Below are positions 1-16,229 of a DNA stretch of 64,000 bases, in pieces. Numbering within the stretch: position 1 is the stretch's first letter; the number at the start of each line of letters is the position of its first letter. The position numbers and the translations under genes are program-made. This DNA is from Latrodectus hesperus (lineage: Eukaryota > Arthropoda > Arachnida > Araneae > Theridiidae). Location: NCBI GenBank assembly GCA_037975125.1, contig JAJQOW010000014.1, positions 2,443,286-2,507,285 of the forward strand, in the 5' to 3' direction. The notes beneath the pieces are model-generated. The model had not been told where the DNA came from, did no database searches, and saw only the letters and a program-made list of their open reading frames with translations.

Positions 1-1021
1 TCTATTTTTTGGTATTAATTCGAATCAGTTTAACTTTCCTAAATTTCTTTCTTTTCTAAGTAAACTACAGTCTTCTAAGCATTAAATATAAATATTTTTC
101 CAAATATTGACAATAATAAATTTATTGCTTAGATTATATTTTTTATTTTTAGAGATAATGAGTGTTACAGCAGATTGAAAATATTTATAAAGTGAAGAAA
201 TTTATTCTAGAGTACTAATTCGAAAGGTGGGGAATTAAATAAAAGAACTTTCAAGAAAAATATTAAAAAAAATTTAAAAATTCATTTTCAAATGTAAATA
301 AAAATTTTTTATAAACTTTCTTATTTTATTTTGAGTGTTGTTATATATTAAAAATGTTACTTCCATTAATTTATTAACATTTGTACCTTTCACTTTCTGA
401 ATTTTAATTCCAAAGTCATAAACAATTTATAAATATAAATATTCAGAACAAATTTCCTGTATAATAATTAACACAACAAACGATATAATATGACGATATA
501 AAAACGATAACGATATAATTAAAACGATGTAATAAAAAAATTAATATGCTTAAATACACAAAGAAAATATGTCTGTGCACTTAAAAATAATTCTGTAGAA
601 TTATCATAAGACAGAAATTAGAATTTTTGTATACCTTAAAATTCGAATTTTAGCAATAAATTAGAAATTTGTTTACTCAAGAATTAGTAAAAAACACTAA
701 TTTATAAATAACAAAATTTTATAACAAAAAAAGATTATTTTAAAAATAAGTATAGAATATAAAAATTATTTAAATGAAATTAAAGTGTAAAATTTGGATG
801 ATATTGTCAGCTTTGCTGAAGAATGAGTTAGTAATTCCTCTTTTGAAATCTTTCTAATATAATAAAGAACTAAAAATGCACTTAATGTCATTTAATTGAC
901 AACAATATGGGGAGAACTTTATGTTTTTTTTAGAAATAACGAAAATAGTTTCATCATAAATTTAATAGATTTCCAAATTTTCTGTATTAGCTATAACAAT
1001 ATATATATTATTATAAGATAA
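1..1021. other. AT-rich intergenic DNA
   Basis: No open frame of interest, no terminal repeats and no RNA gene are visible. The stretch is dominated by A/T runs and short TTTAAA-type words. Confidence 0.6.
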
Positions 1022-1279
1022 AAGCGGATTACATTTTTATCTGTAGAATTAAACTATAATCAGTCTTATGGGGGTAAAAGCGGTTACCGCCGAACAAACA
1101 ACAAAGTGCCGATGAATAGTCGTACATGGACATGTACCGGTAATTACATGGGCCGCACACGGCCAATACAGCAATGCTGGCCACTCATCGTTACCGTATT
1201 GCCGGTCCAGCAGCGGCCCGATGGATGCCCGGCATCTTTATGTTTGCTGGGTATCTTTTTCATGGCAGCCTTGCACTAA
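1022..1279 (+). other. GC-richer island, possible exon or regulatory block
   Basis: This short block stands out from the AT-rich background between about 1070 and 1280. One plus-strand frame stays open from the stop before 1025 to a TAA near 1279, about 85 codons, with no start codon near its left edge; a second frame gives 66 residues from ATG 1174. Neither resembles a family I know. A near-palindrome, gtacatggacatgtac, lies around 1122-1137. A typical donor or acceptor site could not be fixed. It may be an exon, a CpG-type regulatory element or an old insertion; no function is assigned. Confidence 0.25.
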
Positions 1280-1300
1280 AAATTTATACTAAGATCAGAA

Positions 1301-5742
<4,442 letters not shown>

Positions 5743-6300
5743 ATTGGGGTTGGTTGGGTTTTATGGCGCAAGGTCCAAAATGGACTTCGGGTGCCAAAAG
5801 TAAGATTTTAAAAAAGCGTTTTTTATTTAATTATATTTTATTATTTTTTTATTAAATATTCAAGTAACATGAAAAATTTAAAAAACCAAAATCAATGTAT
5901 ATATAATTTTAAAATCTAGTTATAAAACATAAAAATGAAAATAATCAAATTTATGTACAATTTTAAAATTTTTAACATAAATTGAATAAGATGTAGGAAA
6001 CCTATTTCTCTCAAAAAAGCGAATAGGTTTCCGTGGGGTAGATCTTCCAATGGATTCAATAAATTTAAAATGTTTGTTTTAAAAAATAGTAAACGTAAAT
6101 GGTTAAAATCATGACATGAGATTAAAATGTGATGAATAGTGTAGGGTTCATCACACGTTTCACACCAAGAATTTGATTCATTCAAAAACAAATCTCAATG
6201 GAGGAAACTTGTGAGTCTGACAGGAAGGCGTAATGAAATAGAAGTTATGATTATCTCAATAAATGTATAAATTTTATGGTATGCGTTACTTGAAATATTT
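5743..6300 (-). mobile_element. non-LTR retrotransposon, 3' end fragment (copy 1)
   Basis: Minus-strand 3' terminus of a LINE. It contains the end of the ORF (5916-6191), a 3' UTR of about 170 bp, and a terminal block near 5749-5800 reading in sense as ggcgcc-like words followed by ccataaaacccaaccaac. A second copy with the same order of parts lies on the plus strand at 16230-16715. The 5' part of the element is absent, as is usual for truncated target-primed insertions. The left neighbour in sense direction is mariner copy 1, which starts within a few bases. Confidence 0.75.
5916..6191 (-). pseudogene. LINE ORF2 C-terminal Cys/His domain remnant
   Basis: About 91 codons remain open. The segment contains a CETCDEPYTIHHILISCHDF block, the C-x2-C...H-x4-C zinc-binding signature found after the RNase H domain in I/Jockey-type non-LTR retrotransposons. 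The same motif with different substitutions is seen in copy 2 near 16300. Just upstream in sense a TGA interrupts a frame that otherwise continues (SISLRLPVRLTSFLH). No reverse transcriptase or RNase H core is present, so this cannot move by itself. Confidence 0.75.
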
Positions 6301-6304
6301 TATA

Positions 6305-7237
6305 CAGTGTGTCCCAAAACGTCTGCATAAACTCTGCACCGCTGGATTCCTCGTTGGGAGTACATAAAAACTGACCAAAGAAGCGTTTCTGTACGATCTA
6401 CAGTTTACGAGAAAAATACGAAGAACAAAGTATGACGTCACTGCTAGTCCAAGAAAAAACACTTTATTGGGCACATCAACAATAAAATTTGCATATATTT
6501 CCAGACGATAATGTTTAAAACGTTCGCCGTATCGCGTTCGTAACATATCGCGTCATGTATGCACGCGTGCCATGGAATGATGGTAAGTCGTCGTTGAACT
6601 GGTATTTAAAAGGCTGCATCTTGCAGCTTCCGGTAGTCTTCGTATGGTGGCCAGGTATTCCATTCGTAACTACAACGACATTTACTTGATGTAAGGCTGA
6701 TGTAATGGAAATGCCTTTGGTTCCAGCATGATGGGGATCCGGCGCATTTCTGTGCTCCTGTACGTGGTTGGCTGGATATGGAATACCCCATCCGCTGGAT
6801 CGGATGTGAGGGTCCGGTTCTATGTTCACCAGATCTTACATCGTTGGATTTTTTCCTATGAGGCCATTTCAAGGAACTGGTGTATCGAGACGTAGTGTCA
6901 ACACCAATGAACTCAGTTGCTAGTCTGCACGCTGCTTATACTTCGGTGGACACCGCGATGCTGCAACGTATGATGACAGCCATTCCAGGGCGTGCTCAAG
7001 CCTGCCTCGACATTCAAGGCTGACACTTTGAACATCTGCCTTAAATTGTGCATATACTGCTGTTGATATGTTCAATAAAGTGTTTTTTCTTGCACCGGAA
7101 GTGATGTCATACTTTGTTTTTCGTACTTTCCTCGTAAACTATGGATGGTACACGAACGCTTCTTTGGGCAACTTTTATGTACTTCCAAGGAGGAATCTAG
7201 CTGTGCAGAGTTTATGCGGTCGTTTTGGGACATTCTG
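6305..7237 (+). mobile_element. long-TIR mariner-superfamily deletion derivative, copy 1
   Basis: Ends in inverted repeats of about 185 bp: the left arm starts cagtgtgtcccaaaacg and carries tgcataaactctgcac, and the right arm ends with its complement (gtgcagagtttatgcgg...cgttttgggaca). The left flank ends in TA, as expected for the Tc1/mariner superfamily; the right duplication is no longer clear. The interior (about 6725-7045) keeps the C-terminal part of a transposase. Two further copies (27990-28908 and 43639-44570) have the same size and organisation. Confidence 0.88.
6725..7045 (+). pseudogene. mariner-superfamily transposase, C-terminal fragment
   Basis: The plus strand encodes, with frame changes, a segment corresponding to HDGDPAHFCAP...GWLDMEY, then a block around 6830-6880 matching the DFFL..HLKELVY region, and finally MTAIPGRAQACLDIQG. 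These are the second catalytic Asp (HDG) and the downstream DD[E/D] region of Tc1/mariner (IS630 superfamily) transposases. The N-terminal DNA-binding half and first catalytic Asp are missing. Non-functional. Confidence 0.75.
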
Positions 7238-7480
7238 CTTTTAAGAAAATACTCTATTTATGAATTCCAATTAAAAATTATAAAGTTGATAAAAATGCTC
7301 ATTTTGATAAATATAATTAATTTATCATTATTTTGTTTTAACTTATAAAATATCTAGTTTAAACTAAGTGAAATGTTTTTATGAACCCATAAAAGAATTA
7401 TTTATGAAAATCTTAAATGTTATTTTTGAAACTTTTTTACTTTTCTGATGTATTCGTAAAGCAAAAAAATCAATTATAAG

Positions 7481-7860
7481 ATAGATTTCCACGGATAAAA
7501 ATGGCAGCACAGGGAGTATTTGAAGTGTTTGCCTCGAGGTCGTGGATGGAGCTTCTTCCTCAAAAGAAACCTCCTCAGAAGGAGTTGCATTCAAAGTAAA
7601 AGAGGCCCTCCGAGGGATTCCTTTCATCAGGAGATGCAAAACTCCTCGTCATTTATTCATTGAAAACGAAACCCATTCAGAAGAGCTCTTATCGATAAGA
7701 CGAAGAAATAAAAGCTTCCTGCTAATATATTTTTGTGGAGCTGAAAACGAAATACTGCTTTTGGGTAAAAAAAAATATAACTTGATTCTCAAAAATCTAA
7801 CTTATAATTTGAAGAGCCTCTTTTTTATAGAGACCGAATCTTAATAAAAAGATGCATATC
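7481..7860 (+). other. higher-complexity segment, unidentified
   Basis: A plus frame of 100 residues (7542-7844) begins MDGASSSKETSSEGVAFKVK and a minus frame of 86 residues overlaps it. Base composition around 7500-7700 is more balanced than the surroundings. I do not recognise either product and see no splice or promoter signal. It could be an exon, a decayed transposon interior or chance. Confidence 0.25.
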
Positions 7861-8055
7861 TTACTCTCAAAAGATTTTACATGATCGAATATAAAATACA
7901 TTAATAGAAACCCTACATAAATATATTTCCTATATAATATATAACAAAACACAAATAATAGTTACATTGATATTAAGTATATGAGAGGAGTTTATTTTAA
8001 TCTACGTAAATTCTACTTAAAATCATCATGAATATACTTCTTGTAATAATATATT

Positions 8056-8330
8056 GGCCGCTTACCCTGTGTAGTGGTCAGATTGCCTGACTCCGGATAG
8101 GGAGATCCTGGGTTCGAATCCCAGTTCGGGCATGGATGTATTTCTTTTCTCTATCTATCATCCTGTCTTTGTCCTTTCTTTGTATCAATGAGTTGTGAAT
8201 AGTTGCCTACCCTATAAACGGGTCCCTATGGCATGTTTGTAATGAGGAAGTCGGACTCCACGCCAAAATAGGGTTCAGTTGGAAAAGTGGAGCAGCACAC
8301 GCCATATTGTCAGCCTGGCTGGCACAAAAC
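8056..8330 (+). mobile_element. tRNA-derived SINE, family 1
   Basis: The pseudo-tRNA head contains an A-box-like stretch (gtgtagtggtcagattgcc) and a B box ggttcgaatcc at 8111-8121, the internal RNA polymerase III promoter. The body holds the diagnostic accctataaacgggtcccta, followed by gtcggactccacgcc and the tail cagcctggctggcac. It is flanked by an exact 11-bp target-site duplication, aataatatatt, at 8045-8055 and 8331-8341. No protein is encoded; mobilisation would depend on a LINE. Confidence 0.93.
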
Positions 8331-8361
8331 AATAATATATTACAAGAAGCATATGTGTACT

Positions 8362-8384
8362 TGTGTGTGTGTGTGCGTGTGTGT
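8362..8384. repeat. (TG)n microsatellite
   Basis: Short TG dinucleotide run with one C interruption. Confidence 0.85.
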
Positions 8385-8386
8385 TT

Positions 8387-9748
8387 TGCCTTAATTTTAC
8401 TTCAAAACATTTTTTTAACAAACTAAAGGAATACAAAAAATTTGAATTGACATAGTATGTAGAAAATAACTGTATATTTAATGTAAAATTATTACAGTAA
8501 CAAAATCTACTGTAGATTAATGAATTTATTATTTTATATTATTATCATTAAAGAAGTTCGTATAAAGTAAGTTTTAAAGTATAAAGTGTTTTACTTTATT
8601 TATTTATTTTTATTTTAAGTACTTAGAATAGTTTGATAAACAATATAAATGCGAAATCTACAGAAAATTTATTTTGAATGTCATCTCTCTTTTAATACAA
8701 AGCTTCAAATAATTAACCGAAACCCTTCCTTATATAGACAACAGTTTTATTTTCATATAAATATTTCTAAAAATAGCTACTTTACTAATTTAATTTTTTA
8801 TTGAAATTTTGCTATTAAAAATAATTACGATTTTAAAATTGTTAAAAATAATAATGATTTTCCTGTTCCAGTATCATGAATATATATTCAAACTTATATA
8901 CATAAAATCAAGTAATCCAGTACAGACAATGAAATTTTCAACAGTCCATTTTTAAAATACTATTAAATAGCCAGTTTCCGTTTTTTATGATTAAATACCT
9001 ACTCCCATTGTTTAAAATTTTACACTTTTTACATGAGCAGTTTCACTCTTTCTTTATTTTAAATTCAAAAATAAAAATCTACTCCCCAAATCCATTAAAA
9101 AAATGCAGCAAATTTTTCTCTAAATATTTTTGTTCTTTTCCCTCATCGCTACTCAAGCGAATGACGTTGTGAAAAAGACAGGAAATTATGGTTACTCTTC
9201 GTAAAAATAAAATAGTAGCAACAATTCTGAGATTAGAGAGATTGCCGTCCAGAGTACACTTTGCAATTTCAATTTCTTTCTTTTTTTCCCCATTTTCTTT
9301 TCTTTCCATTGATTTTTATGTTACTTCTAAAGAAAAATTTAGAAAGAATGCCAATTTTAATGTTATTATAGAAATTTGCCGAAATATATTCTTTAAGTTT
9401 GAAATTTATATAACTAATTAAATCACTTATATATACATTAGTTTTTAATACGCAAACATGAATAAATTCTTTTCATGAAATATTTCATTTTTACCGAATG
9501 ATATTTATGAGCATCTTTTTTTTTTATTATGGATTCCTAATTATAAAATTATATTTGATTTTTCCGTGAAAGAAAGAAATTGAAGAAGCAGTTTTGGTCA
9601 AAAATTAATGTCTATATCTATAGCTAAGCTCACATAAAACATCCCAAATCATTATAATAAATTATAATAAATTGTTTTATTATTCTCAGTAGAAAAAACT
9701 TTACTTATATTTATTACTATCTTATCAAAATCATTATTACTCGAAAAC
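8387..9748. other. AT-rich intergenic DNA
   Basis: A block at 9130-9260 is slightly more complex and is open in both directions for 60-77 codons, but it resembles nothing known. Otherwise nothing is seen. Confidence 0.5.
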
Positions 9749-9797
9749 GAAACCACATCGAGTAATAAATTGTTACATTATTACTCGATGTGGTTTC
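9749..9797. repeat. perfect 20-bp inverted repeat (hairpin)
   Basis: gaaaccacatcgagtaataa at 9749-9768 is exactly complementary to 9778-9797, with a 9-nt loop. A third partial copy of attactcga lies just upstream at 9735-9743. Function unknown. Confidence 0.85.
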
Positions 9798-9994
9798 AAC
9801 GTTCATTTGCGAAAAAGTCTTAATATTATGCATAATTGATTACATTCACTTGGTGTGATGACTACAGACTCAATTGATTCAATTCTGATTTACATTATTT
9901 ACTCTCTTTACTTTTAAATATATCAAGGAAATGTACAATTTACTTTATTTCTGTATATGTTGCATTTTTTATTTATCGAATGTTCCAACTTATT

Positions 9995-10376
9995 AGGGCC
10001 GTGGTAGCCTAGTGGTATCGGTCTTCCATCTGGAAGGACGGGGTTCGATTCCTAATGCCGCCAAGAACCCACCGAGTACGTGCGATATACGAGCTCGTTA
10101 AATCTGTAGAATCGAAAGTCCTGTGATCGGTCGTTGAGAAGTTACCATGAGTGCAGTGGCCTGGAGAAAATTTCCTCCCCCTTCAGATCAATGTCAAAAT
10201 TGAGGGAGTGGATTCTCTGGTGGTGCCATCTATCGGAGGATTTAAAAAAAGAGCAAAGACGTACTTTCATCTTCATGGTGCTCTGACTAAAACGAAAGAC
10301 GGCTCCCTATTGACTTAAATTCGCATTGCCAAGGCATAGTGAGATTGGCTTGTCCAAGTGTCATAAGTAACAACAA
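9995..10376 (+). mobile_element. tRNA-derived SINE, family 2 (short type)
   Basis: Head ggccgtggtagcctagtgg with B box ggttcgattcc at 10042-10052, then a body with gagctcgttaaatctg and tttcctcccccttcag. The 3' module starts near gagcaaagacgtactttc and ends gtgtcataagtaacaacaa. It is bounded by an exact 10-bp target duplication, ccaacttatt, at 9985-9994 and 10377-10386. Other copies or fragments lie near 22.5, 22.8, 35.9 and 39.6 kb. Confidence 0.93.
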
Positions 10377-10386
10377 CCAACTTATT

Positions 10387-11440
10387 GTGTTCCTCTGTAA
10401 TCATTTTACATTTGTTTCAATGAATTTATAGTTTACACCTTGTTATCCGCATCCTTACTTAAATCTTCGACGGGAAAATATATTGATAGACTTTGGGGGA
10501 TCTCGCTTAGTTATGAACTGAGAAGACAAGTACTAAACTATTGCAATGAACAAACCATTTTTAGAATTAAGCCAAAAGAGATGACGGTTTGCAATTCGAC
10601 ACTTAAAAAATGTAAACACTGTAAAATAATTCAAATAGCAGCTGTCCAAAATGATGTTTTGCATCATGAAATGAAGTTTCTGAATAAACTTACTAAAAAA
10701 ATTGAATGAGCTGCAGAATGTATGAAAATGTTTTTGCACTTACAAAGCTCTAAAATATTGAATTCAATATTCTTTTCAGCGGTAACGCATAAATGACAAT
10801 TTTCAAAAGGAAAAGAACCTTCTTTCTTGAAGTGAGAAAAGTTTGAAAGTGGAATGTTATATTGCCTAAAGAGGATAAGTATTTTGTTTACATAGAATCT
10901 TATTTATATTTTAAGTAAAAATTACTGTAATTATCTATTTTAAGAAAGATAACAAGATAAATGATTATGAAATGAAAAACCTTGGAACTTTTCTGATTGA
11001 AATTTACATTTGTTTTCTTCTAGAATGATGTATAATGTTTCATCGATTTAGGAAACACTCTTGAACAAATTTTGAAAATCATGTTTTCATTTAAATATTT
11101 TATTACATTCAGTTTATATACTCGAAAATAAACATCACTCGAGTCTTCCATTCCTAGGAACGCATATTTATTCATTAATTATGGTATGCCCATGGTATGA
11201 AGTTGTACAATATCAAGTAAAATGATGTAGCAAGAAAATTATGGTTGGTAAAAAAACTAAAACATATCAAATTTAAAAATAGAATCCACCAGTTTGCTGT
11301 AAATAATGCAGGTTCATTAAAGTTTGTTATCTTGTTAAACAATCTCCATAAAAACACAATGACTAAATATGTAGCTGATACTGATTTTACAATACTGATT
11401 GTGCTTTACAACGTATATAGGATTTCCTTGTAACTGCAGG
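10387..11440. other. intergenic DNA
   Basis: An 89-residue plus frame (10440-10709) reads MLSASLLKSSTGKYIDRLWG at its start. It has no recognised domain, and I regard it as probably chance. No other feature. Confidence 0.45.
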
Positions 11441-11548
11441 CTATTATAAAGCATTTGGACATGTATTCCTTGTGTCTTCCTGGAGGAATTTTCTCTGATT
11501 GTTATAGTTGTTGTTGCACCAGCATACTTCCCTGTACCTAGTCCTGAG

Positions 11549-11867
11549 ATGGACTTTACCAGTTGGATAGAAGCAGCTGGATGGAGTCTTCGTGATTTTG
11601 AAGCAGGGAGCAAGCAGAAGATTCCCAAGACTTGACCTGCCACCCCCAGATGCGTCACCTCACCTGGAGGACATTGCGGCCAGATTTAGTGTGCCCCGGC
11701 CGCCTTTAGCGAAAACAACGGAACCTTGGCCAGCCTGGGACTCAATCTCACTTCCTTCCGAAAGTGAGAATGACTCCCTCATTAACCAGCACCCCATGGC
11801 CTCAATTTTGGGATGGGATATAAAATTATATAGGAAAACAATGGTACAAAAATACATAGGATTATGA
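11549..11867 (+). pseudogene. unidentified broken coding segment, part 1
   Basis: Two adjacent plus frames look protein-like and appear to be joined by a frameshift near 11620. The first begins MDFTSWIEAAGWSLRDFEAG at 11549. The second contains ASRRFPRLDLPPPDASPHLE and then a Pro/Ser-rich stretch to about 11820. Base composition is clearly less AT-rich than the flanks. I do not recognise the family; a decayed retroelement gag or a retropseudogene are both possible. A 26-bp tandem repeat follows directly. Confidence 0.4.
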
Positions 11868-11972
11868 AATTACAAGAATATGTAGGATCACAAAGTTGCA
11901 AAAATACGTGGAATTACACACTTACAGGAATACATAGAATTACAAATGTATGAAAATACGAAGGATTACAAT
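11845..11972. repeat. 26-bp minisatellite, about 5 units
   Basis: Units of 26 bp follow the pattern tacaaRaatacRtaggattac plus about 5 variable bases, starting at 11845, 11871, 11897, 11923 and 11949 (the last one slightly shorter). Units differ by several substitutions, so the array is old. Confidence 0.85.
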
Positions 11973-12284
11973 TAATGACTAAAAAAAGAACAACACACTG
12001 AAAAAAATGAATTTGAAGAGGAGCTCATAAATCAAGAACAGTCTATTGAAAAGAGTCCATTAAAACAGGTTGAAGCTGCTATTTGCTTAGTAAAGTCTAA
12101 GCACTTAGGCTGAGTACTTAAGTCCAAGTACTTAGGCTTGGGATATTAGCAGAGGAGGGTCAATGATGATTCTTCTTGAACCACGTGAATAAGCACTCTT
12201 GATTAATATGGAAGTCCATTAGTTGGTTTAGTTTTCATCTAGAGGTCTTGTTAGAGAGTACGGCATTGACCACGACAGACTCGC

Positions 12285-12458
12285 ATGCAGGAAGTAGAAG
12301 TACAAGAAATGCAGTACTTATCTTCTTCTCTCCAACAGTTGATCGGAATGAGCTCAGGTTCTTTCACACCACTCATTTCAACAGTGAGCCAGGAGTTACA
12401 GTTAGAGTTAACACATGTCATATGGGTTAGCAACCCACACATAACTGAAAGTTCATAA
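12285..12458 (+). pseudogene. unidentified coding-like segment, part 2
   Basis: A 57-residue plus frame from ATG 12285 to TAA 12458 begins MQEVEVQEMQYLSSSLQQLI and ends LELTHVIWVSNPHITESS, amphipathic and unlike AT-rich noise. Alternative frames are also open here. It may belong with the broken segment 11549-11867, separated from it by the minisatellite. No homologue is recognised and no function is proposed. Confidence 0.3.
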
Positions 12459-12694
12459 TCAATGTCTCACATTTTCTACCATTTGATCATTTCTGTCATT
12501 AGATCATTTAGTTTGAAGAATTAACCAGCTTAAACTTTTTTTATCTAAATATACTATTGAAATTCATAAACATGTTCTCAATTATTTCAGCTTTACGTTC
12601 CTTTTATACGTTTAGGTTTTCTTTACATTCTATGTTCAGATGGAACAATCACATAACTTAGGAAGTCTACATTTTTTAGCCCAATTTATTATTC

Positions 12695-12944
12695 GGCATT
12701 GATGCCGCATAATCCAGGATTCCGAATTCTAAATTTTTTGACGATGAAGAAATCTTGTCAATATGACGTATTGTAACGCGATGTAGAAAATACTAGGGTT
12801 GCCAAACTATAAGTTTTTGCATAATTCTTATAGGTCATCATATCTATGACGGAATAGAAACCGGGTTGCCAAATACATAGGAAAATTCGCCAAAATATCA
12901 CCAAAGTCAGAATTTGGCATTCTGGATTATACAGCATCTGTGCC
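12695..12944 (+). mobile_element. hAT-type MITE, family M1, copy 1
   Basis: About 250 bp with inverted ends: the left end reads ggcattgatgccgcataatc and the right end is the complement of ggcacagatgctgtataatc. Internal landmarks tactagggttgcca and cataattcttataggtc are shared with copies at 48485-48729 and 50041-50281. The flanking octamers (12687-12694 tattattc and 12945-12952 gattaatc) match at 6 of 8, consistent with a decayed 8-bp duplication. Confidence 0.8.
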
Positions 12945-13213
12945 GATTAATCTATAATTTCACATTAAACTTGCAATATTCCATATTGCAATCACTTAAC
13001 AATCATCAAAATATCTATACTTGCAATATGAAATAACGCAATAGTCCATATTTCCAGTACAGCGTGCATTCTTCACAACTTATGAAAATGTCAAGCTTTG
13101 TAACTATTGTCTCAGAAATCTAAGTCAAAATTTTACTCTATTTTACAAGAAAAAACAGTTCTGTTCAGTCTTATATTACTTATCCTTTCTATTTATTTAT
13201 TATAAAGCCATTA

Positions 13214-14040
<827 letters not shown>

Positions 14041-14044
14041 TATA

Positions 14045-15239
14045 TAGACACATATTCCTAGCATTATTAAAAATAAAATCAAAATAAGATGTATGAAAAA
14101 ATCCATCCTTCATTAAATTATTTGTAATCAGCATTTCTTGAATTTAGAAATTTGAGACAATGTTTTAAAAGTAAAATGTTTGGACATTTGTATGGTAACC
14201 AATATTGTAATTTTGATAGAATTAAAAGAAAATTTAAACACATACAATTTTTAAAGATAACAAATGTGATAAATGGTACAATATGGTTATACTGAGGATA
14301 TAAATTAATTAATTAAACTGAGAAATAATAAAAGAAATAATTTTAATAAAGAAATAATTTTTCCTTGAAAAATTACAGATTTAATTATTGGTATTATCCA
14401 AAGTAATGGAAGTTGTCATACTTGAAAATATCCATTTACATACTATAATTCTAATTTTAGGAGATCACGTTCAAATAAAGGCACTTCGTATTAACTTAAT
14501 ATCCTTTTAATGGTTAGTAAAGCTTTTAAACAAATTAAGACACTCATTTATGGAAGCTTAATTGCATTTCAAGATTACTTTGAAAAGGAGATTGTCGGAT
14601 AATAGATTTTCTTTTTCTCTTGCATTTAAAAAATAAAGGTTTTTTTTCTAAATTAAGCTATAAATTTTAAGCAAAACAATTTTAACTGCATAAAAAATCT
14701 TAAATTTAATTGTACGAAAACCACTTTATGTAAAAGGTCATTAAATACTTAATCATATTAAGTATAGAATATTACATATGAAATTTTACCTTTAGTTTTT
14801 CTGTAAAAATATAAGCTTATAAATAGTAATCAAATAAAATTAATATTAACTTTATGGAAAAAGGTAATAAATTTAAAAAAATTGGCCAATCACTTTAATT
14901 TTAGTGGGTGAAGGAATTATAATAACTAAGTATGTTATTTTCCTTAGATATGATTTTAAGCTAAATATATTTTATCCCATAGAAAAGAAAAAATAATAAT
15001 TTGCTTCCTATTAACGGACTTACTTCATTATTAGTGTAAATAGTTAGAAATTTTATATTTCATAATAATAATAATAATAAGATAAAATTTATAAATTGTT
15101 ATAATGATATAATTTTATGAATTTTACTTCTCTTTTAGAAGTAAGTTACAGAAATAATTTTATCTTAACACAAATTCTAATGTGAAAAGCAATAATTATT
15201 TTATCCATACTGAATAATTTACTTTCGTTAGTCGAAAAA
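14045..15239. other. AT-rich intergenic DNA
   Basis: Only a short ATA trinucleotide run near 15063-15079 is visible. Confidence 0.6.
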
Positions 15240-15720
15240 CAAAAATTTTGATATACAAATGCTTGATTCAGCCTATTCTCACTTATTCATCTGAAACGTG
15301 GACGTTGACTGAGAAGGACAAAGAAACCATCTCCATTTTCGAAAGAAAAACTTTAAGAAGCATCTTTGGTGGGATAAAATGTGAGAATATATGGCGAAGA
15401 AGAACTAATTCTGAGAGCTCTGTAAACTATATAAAGAACCAGATATTGTTAAATTTATCTCAATACAGAGATTAAAATGGGCAGGACATTTGAGCCGGAT
15501 GAACGACAATTGGGTGACACAAAAAAATTTTTCTTGGCCTTCCCTATTGGCACCAGAAGAAGAGGACGACCGAAACTCCGATGGCGTGACTGCCTTGAAA
15601 ACCACCTAAAAACACTAAAAGTGACAAACTGGATGACCTTGTCAAAAAATAGGGGGTCCTGGTATGCATCTTCTGAGGAAGGCAAAGGACCACCTTGGGC
15701 TGTCATGCCAATGAAGAAAA
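15240..15720 (+). pseudogene. non-LTR retrotransposon C-terminal tail, copy 1
   Basis: The first frame (15248-15475) contains LIQPILTYSSETWTLTEKDK followed by FERKTLRSIFGG. After a frame change near 15475 the second frame carries RRRGRPKLRWRDCLENHLKT and a WYASSEEGKG segment. This order (YGSETWTL, FERK.LR.IFG, GH..RM, RGRPK.RW.D) is the characteristic tail downstream of the reverse transcriptase in a large class of arthropod endonuclease-RT LINEs. The element is 5' truncated at about 15240 and disrupted by at least one frameshift. A second, more decayed copy lies at 41400-41990. Confidence 0.85.
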
Positions 15721-16018
15721 AGAAGATACTGAAAAATTATGTATATAATGTTTCTGTGTTCAACAAATAATCTTCTAAGAAGATAAAAATTGTATTCAAT
15801 ATTTAAAAATATCCCTTTTAATATATTCTTTCTAAAGTACAAAAATTTTAAATCTAATTTTCCTTTTCTAAATAGAAATGGTGATATAAATGCTTTTCTC
15901 TATGAGTAAAACAGATTGGATTGTATGTTTCATATTCAAAGTATTGCGGTATTTTAAATATTTTCATTTTTATGCTTCGACTTAATTCTTACAAGATATA
16001 TAAAATCAATAATATATA

Positions 16019-16229
16019 CAGGGTCATTATAATATAAGCGATCATATTCGAACCCTTGTAGAACCCGTTCCGCTTTTCAGATTTTGATGATATTTGATAA
16101 ATACGTTTTACAGCCTAGGGAAAATTTTCAACATTGAAAAAATATTTAAAATTTTCACCAAAATTGCGGGTATTGTCACTCTGAAGAAAGGTGAAAAATA
16201 TGTCGCAATCATCAAAATTGATTTAATCA
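16019..16229 (+). other. possible truncated transposon end
   Basis: After ...tata the sequence cagggtcattataatataag begins, resembling the CAGGG start of Tc1/mariner-type termini after a TA. No matching right end was found before the LINE fragment at 16230. A 64-residue plus frame (16094-16288) crosses the boundary and is not recognised. Confidence 0.25.

Noticed and set aside
6286..6546. 86-residue minus protein starting MLRTRYGERFKHYRLEIYAN
   Set aside because: It lies in the terminal inverted repeat of mariner copy 1 and recurs in copies 2 and 3; it is repeat sequence, not a gene.
8056..8133. tRNA gene
   Set aside because: It has A- and B-box-like sequence, but the cloverleaf is incomplete, the unit continues into a SINE body, and the same head occurs about ten times in the window.
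9995..10062. tRNA gene
   Set aside because: The head looks tRNA-like, but it is the 5' part of a 382-bp SINE with its own target duplication.
10440..10709. 89-residue plus frame with CKHCK
   Set aside because: A single Cys pair is not a domain, and no family resemblance was seen; kept only as a note in the intergenic entry.
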